NCBI RefSeq assembly: GCF_014842025.1
Contig: NZ_JACYUY010000002.1
Location: forward strand, 267,379-331,378
DNA: 64,000 bases
Source of the DNA: Massilia sp. CFBP 13721
GTDB lineage: Bacteria > Pseudomonadota > Gammaproteobacteria > Burkholderiales > Burkholderiaceae_D
Direction: 5' to 3'
How positions within the stretch are numbered: position 1 is the stretch's first letter; each line of letters begins with the position of its first letter. Under the pieces are notes generated by a model. That model was not told the origin of the DNA. It made no database searches and worked only from the letters and a program-made list of their open reading frames with translations. Positions 1 through 7,947 of the stretch are shown in pieces. Made by a program: the position numbers and the translations under genes.

Positions 1-539
1 ACGTGATTTCGCGCGACAACGTGTCGGTGAAGGTGAATGCGGTGCTGTACTTCCGCGTGGTCGATCCGGAGCGCGCCATCATCCAGGTGGCGAATTTCAT
101 GGAAGCGACCAGCCAGCTGGCCCAGACGACGCTGCGCTCGGTGCTCGGCAAGCACGAACTCGACGACATGCTGGCCGAGCGCGAACGCCTGAACATCGAC
201 ATCCAGCAGGTGCTCGACGCCCAGACCGATGCCTGGGGCATCAAGGTCGCCAATGTCGAGATCAAGCACGTCGACCTCGACGAATCGATGGTGCGCGCAA
301 TCGCCCGCCAGGCCGAAGCCGAACGCGAGCGCCGCGCCAAGGTCATCCACGCCGAAGGAGAATTGCAGGCATCCGAAAAGCTGATGCAGGCCGCCGAAGT
401 GCTCGCCCGCCAGCAGGGCGCGATGCAGCTGCGCTACCTGCAAACCCTGTCCACGCTGGCCAGCGACAAGACCACCACGATTGTCTTCCCAATGCCAGTG
501 GAAATGCTGTCAAACCTGATGGGAGGCCGGGAACGTTAA
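1..539 (+). CDS. SPFH/band-7 (slipin-type) membrane protein, 5'-truncated
   Basis: This is the C-terminal part (about 179 residues) of a stomatin/slipin-like protein; the gene begins left of the window. A GTG at position 3 is in frame but is almost certainly an internal valine. The visible part runs through the end of the SPFH domain (phrases such as [17 protein letters not shown] and [16 protein letters not shown]), then a charged helical stretch rich in Glu/Arg/Ala ([20 protein letters not shown]), as usual for the oligomerising coiled coil. Such proteins form membrane scaffolds, often paired with a NfeD protease partner that would lie upstream and is not seen. The family is clear; the exact subfamily is inferred. 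Confidence 0.85.
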   Translation, partial: VISRDNVSVKVNAVLYFRVVDPERAIIQVANFMEATSQLAQTTLRSVLGKHELDDMLAERERLNIDIQQVLDAQTDAWGIKVANVEIKHVDLDESMVRAIARQAEAERERRAKVIHAEGELQASEKLMQAAEVLARQQGAMQLRYLQTLSTLASDKTTTIVFPMPVEMLSNLMGGRER

Positions 540-566
540 GTTTTCTGTTTTTTGTTAGCGCTACCC

Positions 567-593
567 GTAGGATGGGCACTCGTGCCCATGCGG
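567..593 (+). repeat. GTAG-headed REP-like palindrome (copy 1)
   Basis: After a GTAG head (567-570) comes the palindrome ATGGGCAC-TC-GTGCCCAT and then GCGG. It is a single copy in the gap between the convergent slipin and MFS genes. The same head plus palindrome layout recurs at 28962, 29016, 35327, 35434, 40266, 40306, 45451, 48500, 48661 and, in a longer form, 56274. Confidence 0.6.
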
Positions 594-643
594 ATCATGA
601 ATGCCACAAGCGCATCACGCAACAGCGCCACGTCCCGTCGCGT

Positions 644-1861
644 TCACTCTTCCCGCAACGTCAACGATGCGCGCGGCCCCGACTGCATCGACAGCATCCC
701 CAACGACAAGGCCACTCCCGTCAGCGCCAGCCCCGCCGCCACCCACTGCGGCGCCGCATACGAATAACCCAGGGTCAGCGGAATCCCGCCCAGGAACGCC
801 CCGGTCGCATTCCCGATATTGAACCCGGACTGCCCCAGCGACGAGCCGAGCATCTCCGCTTCGCGCGAATGCTCCATCAGCAACATCTGGATCGGCGGCC
901 CCATCGCCAGCGCATTCGCACCGGTGGCAAACGCCAGCGCCAGCATCGCCGGTTGCGAAGTTGCGAACAGGCCGTTCATCAAGAGCAGGGCGGTCATCGT
1001 TGTCAACAGGATGACGATCGCGTGGATCGGTGCGAAGCGGTCGGCCAGCCGTCCGCCCAGCGTCACGCCAACCGTCATGCCGACGCCGACGACGGTCATG
1101 ATCATCGGGATCTGGCCGGGTGCGAAGCGCGACAGGTCGGTCAGCAACGGCGCGATGTAGCTGAACCAGGCGAAGAAGCCGCCGGTGCCGATCGAGGTGA
1201 TCGCCAGCGCCATCCACAGTCGCGGTTTGCGGAAAATGGCGAGGTCCTTCCTGAACCCTGCGCTCGGACGCGGCGCGATCACGGGCACCCATTGCTTCAG
1301 GCTCAATGCGGTCAACAAGCCGATGGCGGCCACGATCACGAACACCAGGCGCCAGCTGACGTTGTGGCCGAGCCAGGTGCCGAGCGGTACGCCGATCACA
1401 TTCGCCAGTGTCAGGCCGGTGAACATGGTCGCCATTGCGGCGGCGACTTTACCCTCGTCGGCAAGGCGGCTGGCGACGACCGCGCCGACACCGAAGAAGG
1501 CGCCATGCGGCAAACCGGCCAGGAAGCGCGAGACCAGCATCAGCCCGAAATTCGGCGCCAGCGCCGACAGCGCGTTAAAGACCGCGAACATCAGCATAAA
1601 CCAGATCAGCACGCTGCGCGGCGGACGCTTGGCCAGCAGGCTGACCAGGGTCGGCGCACCGACCACGACGCCGAGCGCGTAGGCCGTAATCAGGTAACCG
1701 GCTTGCGGAATGGAGATGGCGAGGCCGGACGCGATGTCCGGCAGGATGCCCATCATGACGAATTCGGTCATGCCAATGCCGAAGCCGCCAAGGGCCAGCG
1801 GAAGCAGGCTTTTCTTGATCAAAATAGGGTGTCTTTCGAAGTGACACCGGCCGGGCGCCAT
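644..1861 (-). CDS. MFS transporter, AraJ-like (DHA1 family)
   Basis: Twelve-helix major facilitator protein of about 405 residues in the inner membrane. The opening IKKSLLPLALGGFGIGMTEF, followed by ALGVVVGAP and GLPHGAFFGVGA, closely follows E. coli AraJ and related drug/sugar efflux proteins (DHA1 group), so proton-driven export of small molecules is likely; the substrate cannot be read from sequence. The start is uncertain: ATG at 1861 is given, but alignment with AraJ favours a TTG at 1822 (coding for the Met of MIKKSLL), and neither has a convincing ribosome-binding site. A GTG further up at 1897 is less likely. The gene stands alone and converges on the slipin gene. Confidence 0.85.
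   Translation of the reverse strand: MAPGRCHFERHPILIKKSLLPLALGGFGIGMTEFVMMGILPDIASGLAISIPQAGYLITAYALGVVVGAPTLVSLLAKRPPRSVLIWFMLMFAVFNALSALAPNFGLMLVSRFLAGLPHGAFFGVGAVVASRLADEGKVAAAMATMFTGLTLANVIGVPLGTWLGHNVSWRLVFVIVAAIGLLTALSLKQWVPVIAPRPSAGFRKDLAIFRKPRLWMALAITSIGTGGFFAWFSYIAPLLTDLSRFAPGQIPMIMTVVGVGMTVGVTLGGRLADRFAPIHAIVILLTTMTALLLMNGLFATSQPAMLALAFATGANALAMGPPIQMLLMEHSREAEMLGSSLGQSGFNIGNATGAFLGGIPLTLGYSYAAPQWVAAGLALTGVALSLGMLSMQSGPRASLTLREE
1828..1848. promoter_or_regulatory. Inverted repeat at the MFS gene start, possible operator
   Basis: GGTGTC (1828-1833) and GACACC (1843-1848) flank a TTTCGAA core. If translation starts at the TTG at 1822, this lies directly upstream of the gene, where a repressor could bind; if the ATG at 1861 is used it is inside the gene. 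The site is seen; its role is a guess. Confidence 0.25.
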
Positions 1862-1960
1862 GCCGGGCCGAGTGGAACCGATCACTATAGCCCGCACGGT
1901 TGAAGCCGTCCGCTTTCGGTTTGTGATGGCAGGTATTCGGCTGCCTGATATTGAGAGAAT

Positions 1961-2551
1961 TTACTCGTCGCCCAGCCAGCCGATGCGGCCATGGCCAGCC
2001 TCGTTTAGGCGCGCCACAAACGCGGACGCATCGGCCTCGGCCAGGCTGAGGGCAAACACGACCGCGTCGCCATGGCTGACTTCGAGCAGGGTCGCTCCCG
2101 CGGCATCAAGCTCGCGCCGGATCATGCCCTCCTGCGCATACGGCGCCGTGCAACGCAAGGTCGTGTGGCGAACGATGGCGACCTTCTCGGCCTGCAGCAG
2201 CGCTTGCGCCACGCTGTCGGTATAGGCGCGCACCAGGCCGCCGGCGCCGAGCTTGATGCCGCCGAAGTAGCGCACCACGGTGGCAAGTACCCCTTCCAGG
2301 TCCTGGTGGCGCAGCACGTCGAGCATCGGGCGCCCGGCCGTGCCGCTCGGTTCGCCATCGTCGACCGCCGCCGATTGTCCGCCCGCCAGCAACGCCCAGC
2401 ACACGTGGGCCGCCTGCGGATGCTGGCCGCGAAGGGCGGCCACTACCGCCTGCGCGCTGGCGCGGTCCGTCATCGGCTGCACACAGGCGATGAAGCGGCT
2501 CTTCTTGATGAGCAGTTCGTGATGGACGGGGGCGGTGAGGGTCTGGGGCAT
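1961..2551 (-). CDS. YigZ/IMPACT family protein
   Basis: A 196-residue protein with the two-domain layout of the YigZ/IMPACT family: N-terminal UPF0029 domain (KKSRFIACVQPM..., then DDGEPSGTAGRPML and VVRYFGGIKLGAGGLVRAY) and a C-terminal ferredoxin-like DUF1949 domain. The DGEPSGTAG and YFGGIKLG motifs are hallmarks of the family. Eukaryotic IMPACT regulates the kinase GCN2; the bacterial proteins bind nucleic acid or ribosomes, but their function is not settled. Length is normal (about 200). The gene lies just downstream of tRNA-Lys on the same strand and is separated from it by a hairpin terminator, so it probably has its own transcript. Confidence 0.9.
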   Translation of the reverse strand: MPQTLTAPVHHELLIKKSRFIACVQPMTDRASAQAVVAALRGQHPQAAHVCWALLAGGQSAAVDDGEPSGTAGRPMLDVLRHQDLEGVLATVVRYFGGIKLGAGGLVRAYTDSVAQALLQAEKVAIVRHTTLRCTAPYAQEGMIRRELDAAGATLLEVSHGDAVVFALSLAEADASAFVARLNEAGHGRIGWLGDE

Positions 2552-2570
2552 GAGACTGCTTTGGACGCGG

Positions 2571-2604
2571 AAACAAAAACGCCAACCGTGAAGGTTGGCG
2601 TTTT
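2571..2604 (-). terminator. Intrinsic terminator of tRNA-Lys copy 1
   Basis: A 10-bp perfect stem (AACGCCAACC with GGTTGGCGTT, 2578-2602) with loop GTGAA. Read on the minus strand, it is followed by GTTTTTGTTT. It sits 12 bp after the tRNA 3' end. Confidence 0.85.
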
Positions 2605-2615
2605 CGCTGAATCTT

Positions 2616-2691
2616 TGGTAGGCCGTGCGGGATTCGAACCTGCGACCAACGGATTAAAAGTCCGCTGCTCTACCAGCTGAGCTAACGACCC
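2616..2691 (-). tRNA. tRNA-Lys (anticodon TTT), copy 1
   Basis: A 76-nt cloverleaf with encoded CCA. The acceptor stem is GGGTCGT/ACGGCCT, the anticodon loop CTTTTAA (anticodon TTT) sits on a GCGGA/TCCGT stem, and the T-loop is GTTCGAATC. It is identical over all 76 nt to the copy at 9898-9973, and both lie on the minus strand. The two genes bracket the T6SS cassette. Confidence 0.97.
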
Positions 2692-2703
2692 GAAGAAGGC
2701 AAG

Positions 2704-2732
2704 ATTATAGCCGGACTCTTGCGAATGTCCAA
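2704..2732 (-). promoter_or_regulatory. Promoter of tRNA-Lys copy 1
   Basis: On the minus strand a perfect -10 TATAAT (2704-2709) lies 17 bp after a -35-like TTGGAC (2727-2732), with the tRNA start 12 bp downstream of the -10. The -10 and the stretch up to the tRNA are largely shared with copy 2. Confidence 0.7.
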
Positions 2733-2780
2733 GAACTTCCTGCGCGAATTGTGCATGGGGGACGACGACAGCATGCAAAC

Positions 2781-3296
2781 TCAGGTTTCAACGTGCTCGT
2801 CTTCCTTCTGAGCTTCTTCCATCGCCTCCGGCTCGAGCTTTTCCGCTTCGACGTTCATGCGCACGAATACCCCCCACGCCGCCAGCAGGAAAGCTGCGGC
2901 GACGCCAATCGATGCGACATGGGGCAGCAATTCGGGCTTGGTGTGCACGAACTGGAACACCCCGATAAGGCACTCGACCCCGAGCGATACCACCACCACC
3001 AGCAGGAAACGCGACAGGAAACGGCGCAGGCGGGTCGGCGAACTGACGTGCACTGCACGCTGGACTTCTTCTTCCAGCACCGTCTGGCCGAGTTCGAGGG
3101 CGGCGACGGCGATCGTCAACAAGCCCACGCACTCGAGAATGAGCCGAAAGCGGTCTTGCGCCGACTGTTCGTCGCTGGGACTCAAGGCCGACCAGATCTC
3201 CATGGCGCCGAGCACGATCAGCCCGAAACCGCAAACAAAGAAAAGCAGCGCGATCGCTACGAAACCGATGGAACCGATTTTTTGCAGGTATTTCAC
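2781..3296 (-). CDS. Conserved small integral membrane protein, unknown function
   Basis: A 171-residue protein with four predicted membrane segments (about residues 8-32, 57-75, 96-116 and 124-146) and a soluble, acidic C-terminal tail (EAEKLEPEAMEEAQKEDEHV). The start is GTG at 3296, preceded at 7 nt by GAGG. I do not recognise a named family. It sits between tRNA-Lys copy 1 and the divergent vgrG gene, so it falls inside the region bracketed by the duplicated tRNA, but its base composition resembles the host backbone. A link with the T6SS cassette is possible but unsupported. Confidence 0.7.
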   Translation of the reverse strand: MKYLQKIGSIGFVAIALLFFVCGFGLIVLGAMEIWSALSPSDEQSAQDRFRLILECVGLLTIAVAALELGQTVLEEEVQRAVHVSSPTRLRRFLSRFLLVVVVSLGVECLIGVFQFVHTKPELLPHVASIGVAAAFLLAAWGVFVRMNVEAEKLEPEAMEEAQKEDEHVET

Positions 3297-3310
3297 AGAG
3301 AAACCTCATT

Positions 3311-3333
3311 GTTAGTTTTGTCAAAACTTTAAC
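3311..3333. promoter_or_regulatory. Palindromic operator candidate between membrane protein and vgrG
   Basis: AGTTTTG-T-CAAAACT (3314-3328) is a perfect 7+1+7 palindrome inside the near-symmetric frame GTTA...TAAC. It lies 15 bp upstream of the divergent membrane-protein gene and 200 bp upstream of vgrG. It reads like a repressor or activator site; the protein that binds it is unknown. Confidence 0.35.
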
Positions 3334-3531
3334 ACCATTGCTCGCCGCGTTCTGTTCGGCAGGACACCGCGTGCCATACACAGGTGTTGCCATTTCATCT
3401 CGTCCCTGGAGCGACATGACGCGGCGCAAATGTGCCTATGAACCGTCCTTGTATCTTGGCAACGCCCGGCCGGTAAATGCCCTATTGCGGGCTTCCTTGT
3501 TATTGCTCATGCATGAGGAGTGCGTTTATCC

Positions 3532-6393
3532 ATGACTATTGCGCTGGTTCGACAGTTGACCGATGCGTTGGCGGAGTTTTCCAGCAGGAGCAGGTTGTAT
3601 GAGCTGACGATCGGCGAGGGGAATAGCGGCCCGGCGGCCGGCACGCTGCTGGTGGAAGCCTTTGCCGCCAGCGATGCGGTACAGGAAGTCGGCTACCGCG
3701 ACGTGATCGTGCTGTCGACCAGCAGCAGGCTCGATGCCGCCGCGCTGCTGGGCCAGCCGGCGCTGCTTGCCATCAGCCTGGCCGACGGTAGCCGCAGCCG
3801 CTTCGGCGGCGAGATCAGCGACGTCGCCATGCTCGGCAGCGATGGCGGCCTGGCGCGTTACCGGCTGCGGCTGTCGCCCTGGATCTGGCGCCTCGGCCAG
3901 GTGCGCAACAGCCGGGTCTGGCAAGACCGGAGCGTCATCGAGATCGTCGACGCCGTCTTCCAGGCCTATCAACCGCTGGCGCGCTGGCGCTGGAGCGATG
4001 ACGCCCGGCCCTTCATGGCCCAGGCAATGTCGCGCAGTTATTGCTGCCAGTACCGCGAGACCGACCTCGCTTTCGTGCAACGCCTGCTGGTGGAAGAGGG
4101 GCTGGGCTGGCGCTGCGAACACGATGCCGATGGACCCGCTGTCGTCTTGTTTGCCGATACGACCCAGCCGAGCGCGGTACCGGAAGACTCCAGCAGCGAG
4201 AGCAGCCCGGTGCGTTACCACGGCGCCCGCTCGGTCGAAGCCAGCGATACGGTGCAATCTCTGATGGCCCGGCGCCGCCTGCATGCCTCGCTGACCACCG
4301 TGCTCAGCTACGATTACAAGGCGAAACAGGCGGTTGCCGCCAACTCCCCCAGTCGCATCCAGCAGGGTAGCGAGTTGCCCATCCTCGAATCCTATGACGT
4401 ACCCGGCCAGTACGCCTACGCCACCCGCGCACAGGCACGGCGCCATGCGGATTTGCGCATGGAAGCGCAGGAAGCGCGCTACGCCCTGTGGCGCGGCCGT
4501 TCCACGCTGCGGACCTTAAGCGCGGGCACCCGATTGACGATCGGCGACGTACCGCTTGCCCGCCAGCGTGACGCCGCGTTCACGGTGCTACGGGTGGTCA
4601 GCGTCGGCGTCAACAACATGCCACCGTCGGCCCAGCACGCGCTGGCCGAACTGTTCGGGCCGATCCCGGAACTGCTCGAGGAAATCGCGCAGGTCGATGT
4701 TCCCGAAGACTTCGGACTCGCCATTGCGCAGGCGCGCGCGACGGGATACGCCAACTGTTTCGACGCCATTCCGTCTGACGTACCCTGGCGCCCGCCGGCA
4801 GCGGACGACGCCGGCCGCCCGCTGCCGCGGCCGACGGCGCACGGCGCCCAAAGCGCCATCGTCATCGGGCCGGACGGCGGCGACTGGCCGAATGGCGCCG
4901 ACGAGCTCCATTGCGACCGCCTGGGCCGCGTGCGCATCCGCTTTCACTGGCAGGAGCGGGGCGACGCCAGCTGCTGGATACGCGTCGCCCAGCGCTCCGC
5001 CGGCGGCAGCATGGGCTGCCAATTCCTGCCGCGCATCGGCCAGGAAGTACTGGTCCAGTTCCTCGACAACGACATCGACCGCCCCATCATCGTCGGCGCC
5101 CTCTACAACGGCCAGGGCGAAGGCGGCATTCCACCGACCCCCGGCGGCGTGCGCGTGGCCGCGCCGGAAACCTCACCATTTGGACGCGCCCACGACCACG
5201 CGCCTTCCGCACAAGGCAACCTGGCCGGCGGCAACAGCCCGGTCTGGCACGGCGCCTCCGCCGACAGCGCCGGCCACCGCAACGGCGCCGCCCAATGGGG
5301 CATCCGCAGCAAGGAATTCGGCGGCGCCGGCTACAGCCAGCTGCTGTTCGACGACACCGATGCCCAGGGCCGCGTCCAGCTGCGCTGCACCCACGCCGCC
5401 ACCGAACTCAACCTCGGCCACCTGATCCACTCCGCCGACAACTACCGCGGCAGCTTCCGCGGCCTCGGCGCCGAACTGCGCACCGACGCCTACGGCGCGC
5501 TGCGCGCCGGCGCGGGCCTGCTGATCACCAGCTACAAGGTCAACCACAGCGCCGCCCAGCGCGATCCGGCCGGCGAAAACGCGGGCGGCATCGCCATGCT
5601 CACCAGTGCCAGCAAGCTTGCGGACGCCCTCAGCAGCGCCGCCGTCACCCATCAAACGGTTGGCCTGGCCGTGCACATGGGCGCCGCCAAAGCGAACGCC
5701 AGCGCGCTCGACGACAAGGCAGCGCCGATGAAAGCGTTGCTGACCTCGGTGTCCGGCGCGCTGGCATCGGCTTCGCTCGACGCGGCGCGGGCCGATGCCG
5801 GCGCCAAGAACACCGCCGCCGGCAAGGACAAAACGCCGCACGCGACCGACCCCATCATCGCCATCGCCGCCCAGGCAGGCTTCGGCGCGGTCGCCGGCCA
5901 GAGCGTGCAATTGGCCAACGGCGAAGGCGTGGCGCTGATCAGCGGGCAGGACACGCAATTCGTCAGCGGCGGCCAGATGCGGGTGCACACCGGGCAGGCG
6001 ATTGGCGTGCTCGGCGGCGCGGTCAAGGCGGGGGAGGGCGGGCTCGGCTTGCAGCTCATCGCCGCCAAGGACGCAATCGATATTCAGGCGCAGGCCGATG
6101 AACTGAAAGTGCAGGCGCGGGACGAGGTGAACGTCATCAGCGCGAATGCGCATATCGACTGGGCGGCGGCGAAGAAGATCAGCTTGTCGACGGCGGGTGG
6201 CGCGAATATCACGATCGAAGGCGGAAATATTACGGTGCAATGTCCGGGGAAGATCAAGGTGCATGCGGGGAAGAAGAGTTTTACCGGACCCGCAAGAATC
6301 GATCGCAGCCTTCCAGCGCTACCCCGCAGTATTTGCTTGGCATGTTTGAAAAAATCGCTGGAAGCTGGTCCGGCATTCACTATGGTGGAGTGA
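3532..6393 (+). CDS. vgrG: Type VI secretion spike protein VgrG
   Basis: A 953-residue T6SS spike. The N-terminal part (about 20-370) is the gp27-like/phage GPD region (LTIGEGNSG..., RETDLAFVQRLLVEEGL). The gp5-like OB fold is at about 450-530 (CDRLGRVRIRFHWQ, then QFLPRIGQEVLVQFLDNDID and PIIVGALYNGQG). A DUF2345-type beta-helix extension follows (about 765-910), ending in the usual GKIKVHAGKKSFTGPA tail. The start is ATG at 3532, 11 nt after AGGAG; the in-frame GTG at 3520 overlaps that site. The stop is 1 nt before the DUF4123 adaptor gene, so this begins a four-gene operon. No separate toxin domain is seen in the C-terminus, so it probably carries a cargo effector non-covalently. No T6SS core genes are in the window. 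Confidence 0.95.
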   Translation: MTIALVRQLTDALAEFSSRSRLYELTIGEGNSGPAAGTLLVEAFAASDAVQEVGYRDVIVLSTSSRLDAAALLGQPALLAISLADGSRSRFGGEISDVAMLGSDGGLARYRLRLSPWIWRLGQVRNSRVWQDRSVIEIVDAVFQAYQPLARWRWSDDARPFMAQAMSRSYCCQYRETDLAFVQRLLVEEGLGWRCEHDADGPAVVLFADTTQPSAVPEDSSSESSPVRYHGARSVEASDTVQSLMARRRLHASLTTVLSYDYKAKQAVAANSPSRIQQGSELPILESYDVPGQYAYATRAQARRHADLRMEAQEARYALWRGRSTLRTLSAGTRLTIGDVPLARQRDAAFTVLRVVSVGVNNMPPSAQHALAELFGPIPELLEEIAQVDVPEDFGLAIAQARATGYANCFDAIPSDVPWRPPAADDAGRPLPRPTAHGAQSAIVIGPDGGDWPNGADELHCDRLGRVRIRFHWQERGDASCWIRVAQRSAGGSMGCQFLPRIGQEVLVQFLDNDIDRPIIVGALYNGQGEGGIPPTPGGVRVAAPETSPFGRAHDHAPSAQGNLAGGNSPVWHGASADSAGHRNGAAQWGIRSKEFGGAGYSQLLFDDTDAQGRVQLRCTHAATELNLGHLIHSADNYRGSFRGLGAELRTDAYGALRAGAGLLITSYKVNHSAAQRDPAGENAGGIAMLTSASKLADALSSAAVTHQTVGLAVHMGAAKANASALDDKAAPMKALLTSVSGALASASLDAARADAGAKNTAAGKDKTPHATDPIIAIAAQAGFGAVAGQSVQLANGEGVALISGQDTQFVSGGQMRVHTGQAIGVLGGAVKAGEGGLGLQLIAAKDAIDIQAQADELKVQARDEVNVISANAHIDWAAAKKISLSTAGGANITIEGGNITVQCPGKIKVHAGKKSFTGPARIDRSLPALPRSICLACLKKSLEAGPAFTMVE

Positions 6394-6394
6394 C

Positions 6395-7207
6395 ATGCTG
6401 ATCGACGCCTTCCAAGAAGATTTTATCGATGCATTGGATATGCGTGCGGCGCAGTCCTCGGCTTCGAACGGGCTTTATCTGCTGATTGACAGTGTCTTCG
6501 TGCCGGGGTTGCACAAAGCGTTGGCTACCAATGATAAAGCGCTGCTGTTCGCATCGCTTCCGGGCTGTAGCAATGAGGTTGCCGATGCTTCGCCATTCCT
6601 GACGCCTTATATCCCTCGTGACAAGCGGATGCGTTCGCTATTACGACGATGCCGAGGGTGGCCGATGTTGAGCCTGGTCGAAACGTCCGAACCGCTTTCG
6701 GAACTCGCTGCCCGTTTGTCTGCATGGTGCATCGTCGAATCAGATGCTCAGCGGTTTAATTTCCGTTTCCCGGATACCCGGCGTCTTCCGGCCATTTTTC
6801 GGACACTCGATCCAATGCAACGGGCGCAGTTCACTGGCCCTACGACCCGCTGGTCGTACATCAACCGAGAAGCTTGTTGGGATGAGCTCGAAGTAACAGG
6901 TGCCAACGTGGAGCATGTTGCTAATCCTGTATTGGACGGTCAGCAGTTTGCAGCGCTTGTCGACGATAGCCATGCCGACGAAGTGCTGGTGCTGCTCGGC
7001 GACCGTGGGCATGCGGTCAGCACGCATCCTTCGATAAGTCATGCGCGCGTGACCGCCGCGCTTCATGTCGCTGCGTTAAAGCAGCTCGCGAAGGACGACG
7101 TACTCGATTGGTGCGAATGGTTGTGGCGGTGTGCCGAGGCAGGCACCAACCTTTCTGCGGCAGCGGTATTTGAGGCATGGCGAAATACTTTTTCCATGGA
7201 GAAATGA
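6395..7207 (+). CDS. DUF4123 T6SS effector adaptor/chaperone
   Basis: A 270-residue protein with the DUF4123 fold in its first half (NGLYLLIDSVFVPGL, LTPYIPRD, and later FRFPDTRRLPAIFRTLDPMQRAQFTGP). Known members (Tap-1/TEC, VasW) load a specific effector onto the cognate VgrG tip and are encoded between vgrG and effector, as here. The C-terminal third (about 180-270) is unassigned and probably binds the effector. It starts 1 nt after the vgrG stop, and its stop overlaps the next start (ATGA at 7204-7207), indicating translational coupling. Base composition is lower in GC than vgrG. The most likely client is the Tle1-like lipase two genes on. Confidence 0.9.
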   Translation: MLIDAFQEDFIDALDMRAAQSSASNGLYLLIDSVFVPGLHKALATNDKALLFASLPGCSNEVADASPFLTPYIPRDKRMRSLLRRCRGWPMLSLVETSEPLSELAARLSAWCIVESDAQRFNFRFPDTRRLPAIFRTLDPMQRAQFTGPTTRWSYINREACWDELEVTGANVEHVANPVLDGQQFAALVDDSHADEVLVLLGDRGHAVSTHPSISHARVTAALHVAALKQLAKDDVLDWCEWLWRCAEAGTNLSAAAVFEAWRNTFSMEK

Positions 7208-7947
7208 CAATGACCCGATCGCTTTTAATTTTAGCGTGCCTAATTTGCGTGTCGTCGCTGTGCGGCTGCGAGAAGCGGACGGTTGCCGTTAACGTCCATG
7301 GCGTGAATTACACCGATAACGCATTTACCTACGTGGTCGTCGATCCAGAAAACCCTGCGGGAAGTGCGGGCGACGGACTGATCGATCCATTCGCGGCCGG
7401 CGGGACAACATGCTGCGCCAAGCTCCCACGCAAATGGCAGCCAGGAATCAAGCTGCAGGTTCGCACAACGCACTACCTACAACAACGACCTGCCGAAACG
7501 GTAGTCGAGTCTAGAAAGCTGCACATCGTCGAAGTGCCCAAGTATATCGATGGCACGCCAGGCGAGCTTTGGGTGTTGATGAACGCGGATGGAAGCGTCA
7601 GTGTCGTATCAAGCGATTTGCAGCCAGATCATGCGCAATGGCCTGGGAAGATTAAAGGATGGCCAGCTCCTTCGATCGAGTATCAGCGGGAGAGATGGGA
7701 GCTATATCGCAAGCATGAGGAGGGGGGAGTTAACCTCTATCTTTCTTTGCTGGAAGAGTTAAAAAAAGAACCTGGCAAACACTTAAAAGAATCTTGGGAT
7801 CATACGAAAAAACGTTATCCATCAGATTTGGTTGATTTTTCAGGGCCGAATGATCCCAGATATGTTGCTTTCTTAAAAAAGGAATATGACGAGGGACTTG
7901 ATCGCAGCCGAAGACTACTGAAGAATGTTATGGAAGCAAAGCCATGA
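7204..7947 (+). CDS. DUF3304-like lipoprotein, probable immunity protein to the Tle1 effector
   Basis: A 247-residue predicted lipoprotein. After the Met it has a hydrophobic signal (RSLLILACLICVSSLCGC) ending in a lipobox-like LCGC. The mature part opens with VNVHGVNYTDNAFTYVVVD and includes CCAKLPRKWQPGIKLQV, the pattern I associate with DUF3304 lipoproteins found beside T6SS lipases. Known Tli1-type antidotes are periplasmic lipoproteins that bind the lipase, and position between adaptor and lipase fits. The start overlaps the adaptor stop (ATGA), and its own stop overlaps the effector start (7944-7947). The C-terminal ~80 residues are Lys/Glu-rich, and the DNA becomes visibly AT-richer. 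Immunity function is inferred from family and position. Confidence 0.8.
   Translation: MTMTRSLLILACLICVSSLCGCEKRTVAVNVHGVNYTDNAFTYVVVDPENPAGSAGDGLIDPFAAGGTTCCAKLPRKWQPGIKLQVRTTHYLQQRPAETVVESRKLHIVEVPKYIDGTPGELWVLMNADGSVSVVSSDLQPDHAQWPGKIKGWPAPSIEYQRERWELYRKHEEGGVNLYLSLLEELKKEPGKHLKESWDHTKKRYPSDLVDFSGPNDPRYVAFLKKEYDEGLDRSRRLLKNVMEAKP

Noticed and set aside
572..1903. Long plus-strand open frame of 443 codons opposite the MFS gene
   Set aside because: It is antisense to a clear transporter; its translation is Arg/His/Gln-rich with no family features. GC-rich coding regions commonly leave such frames.
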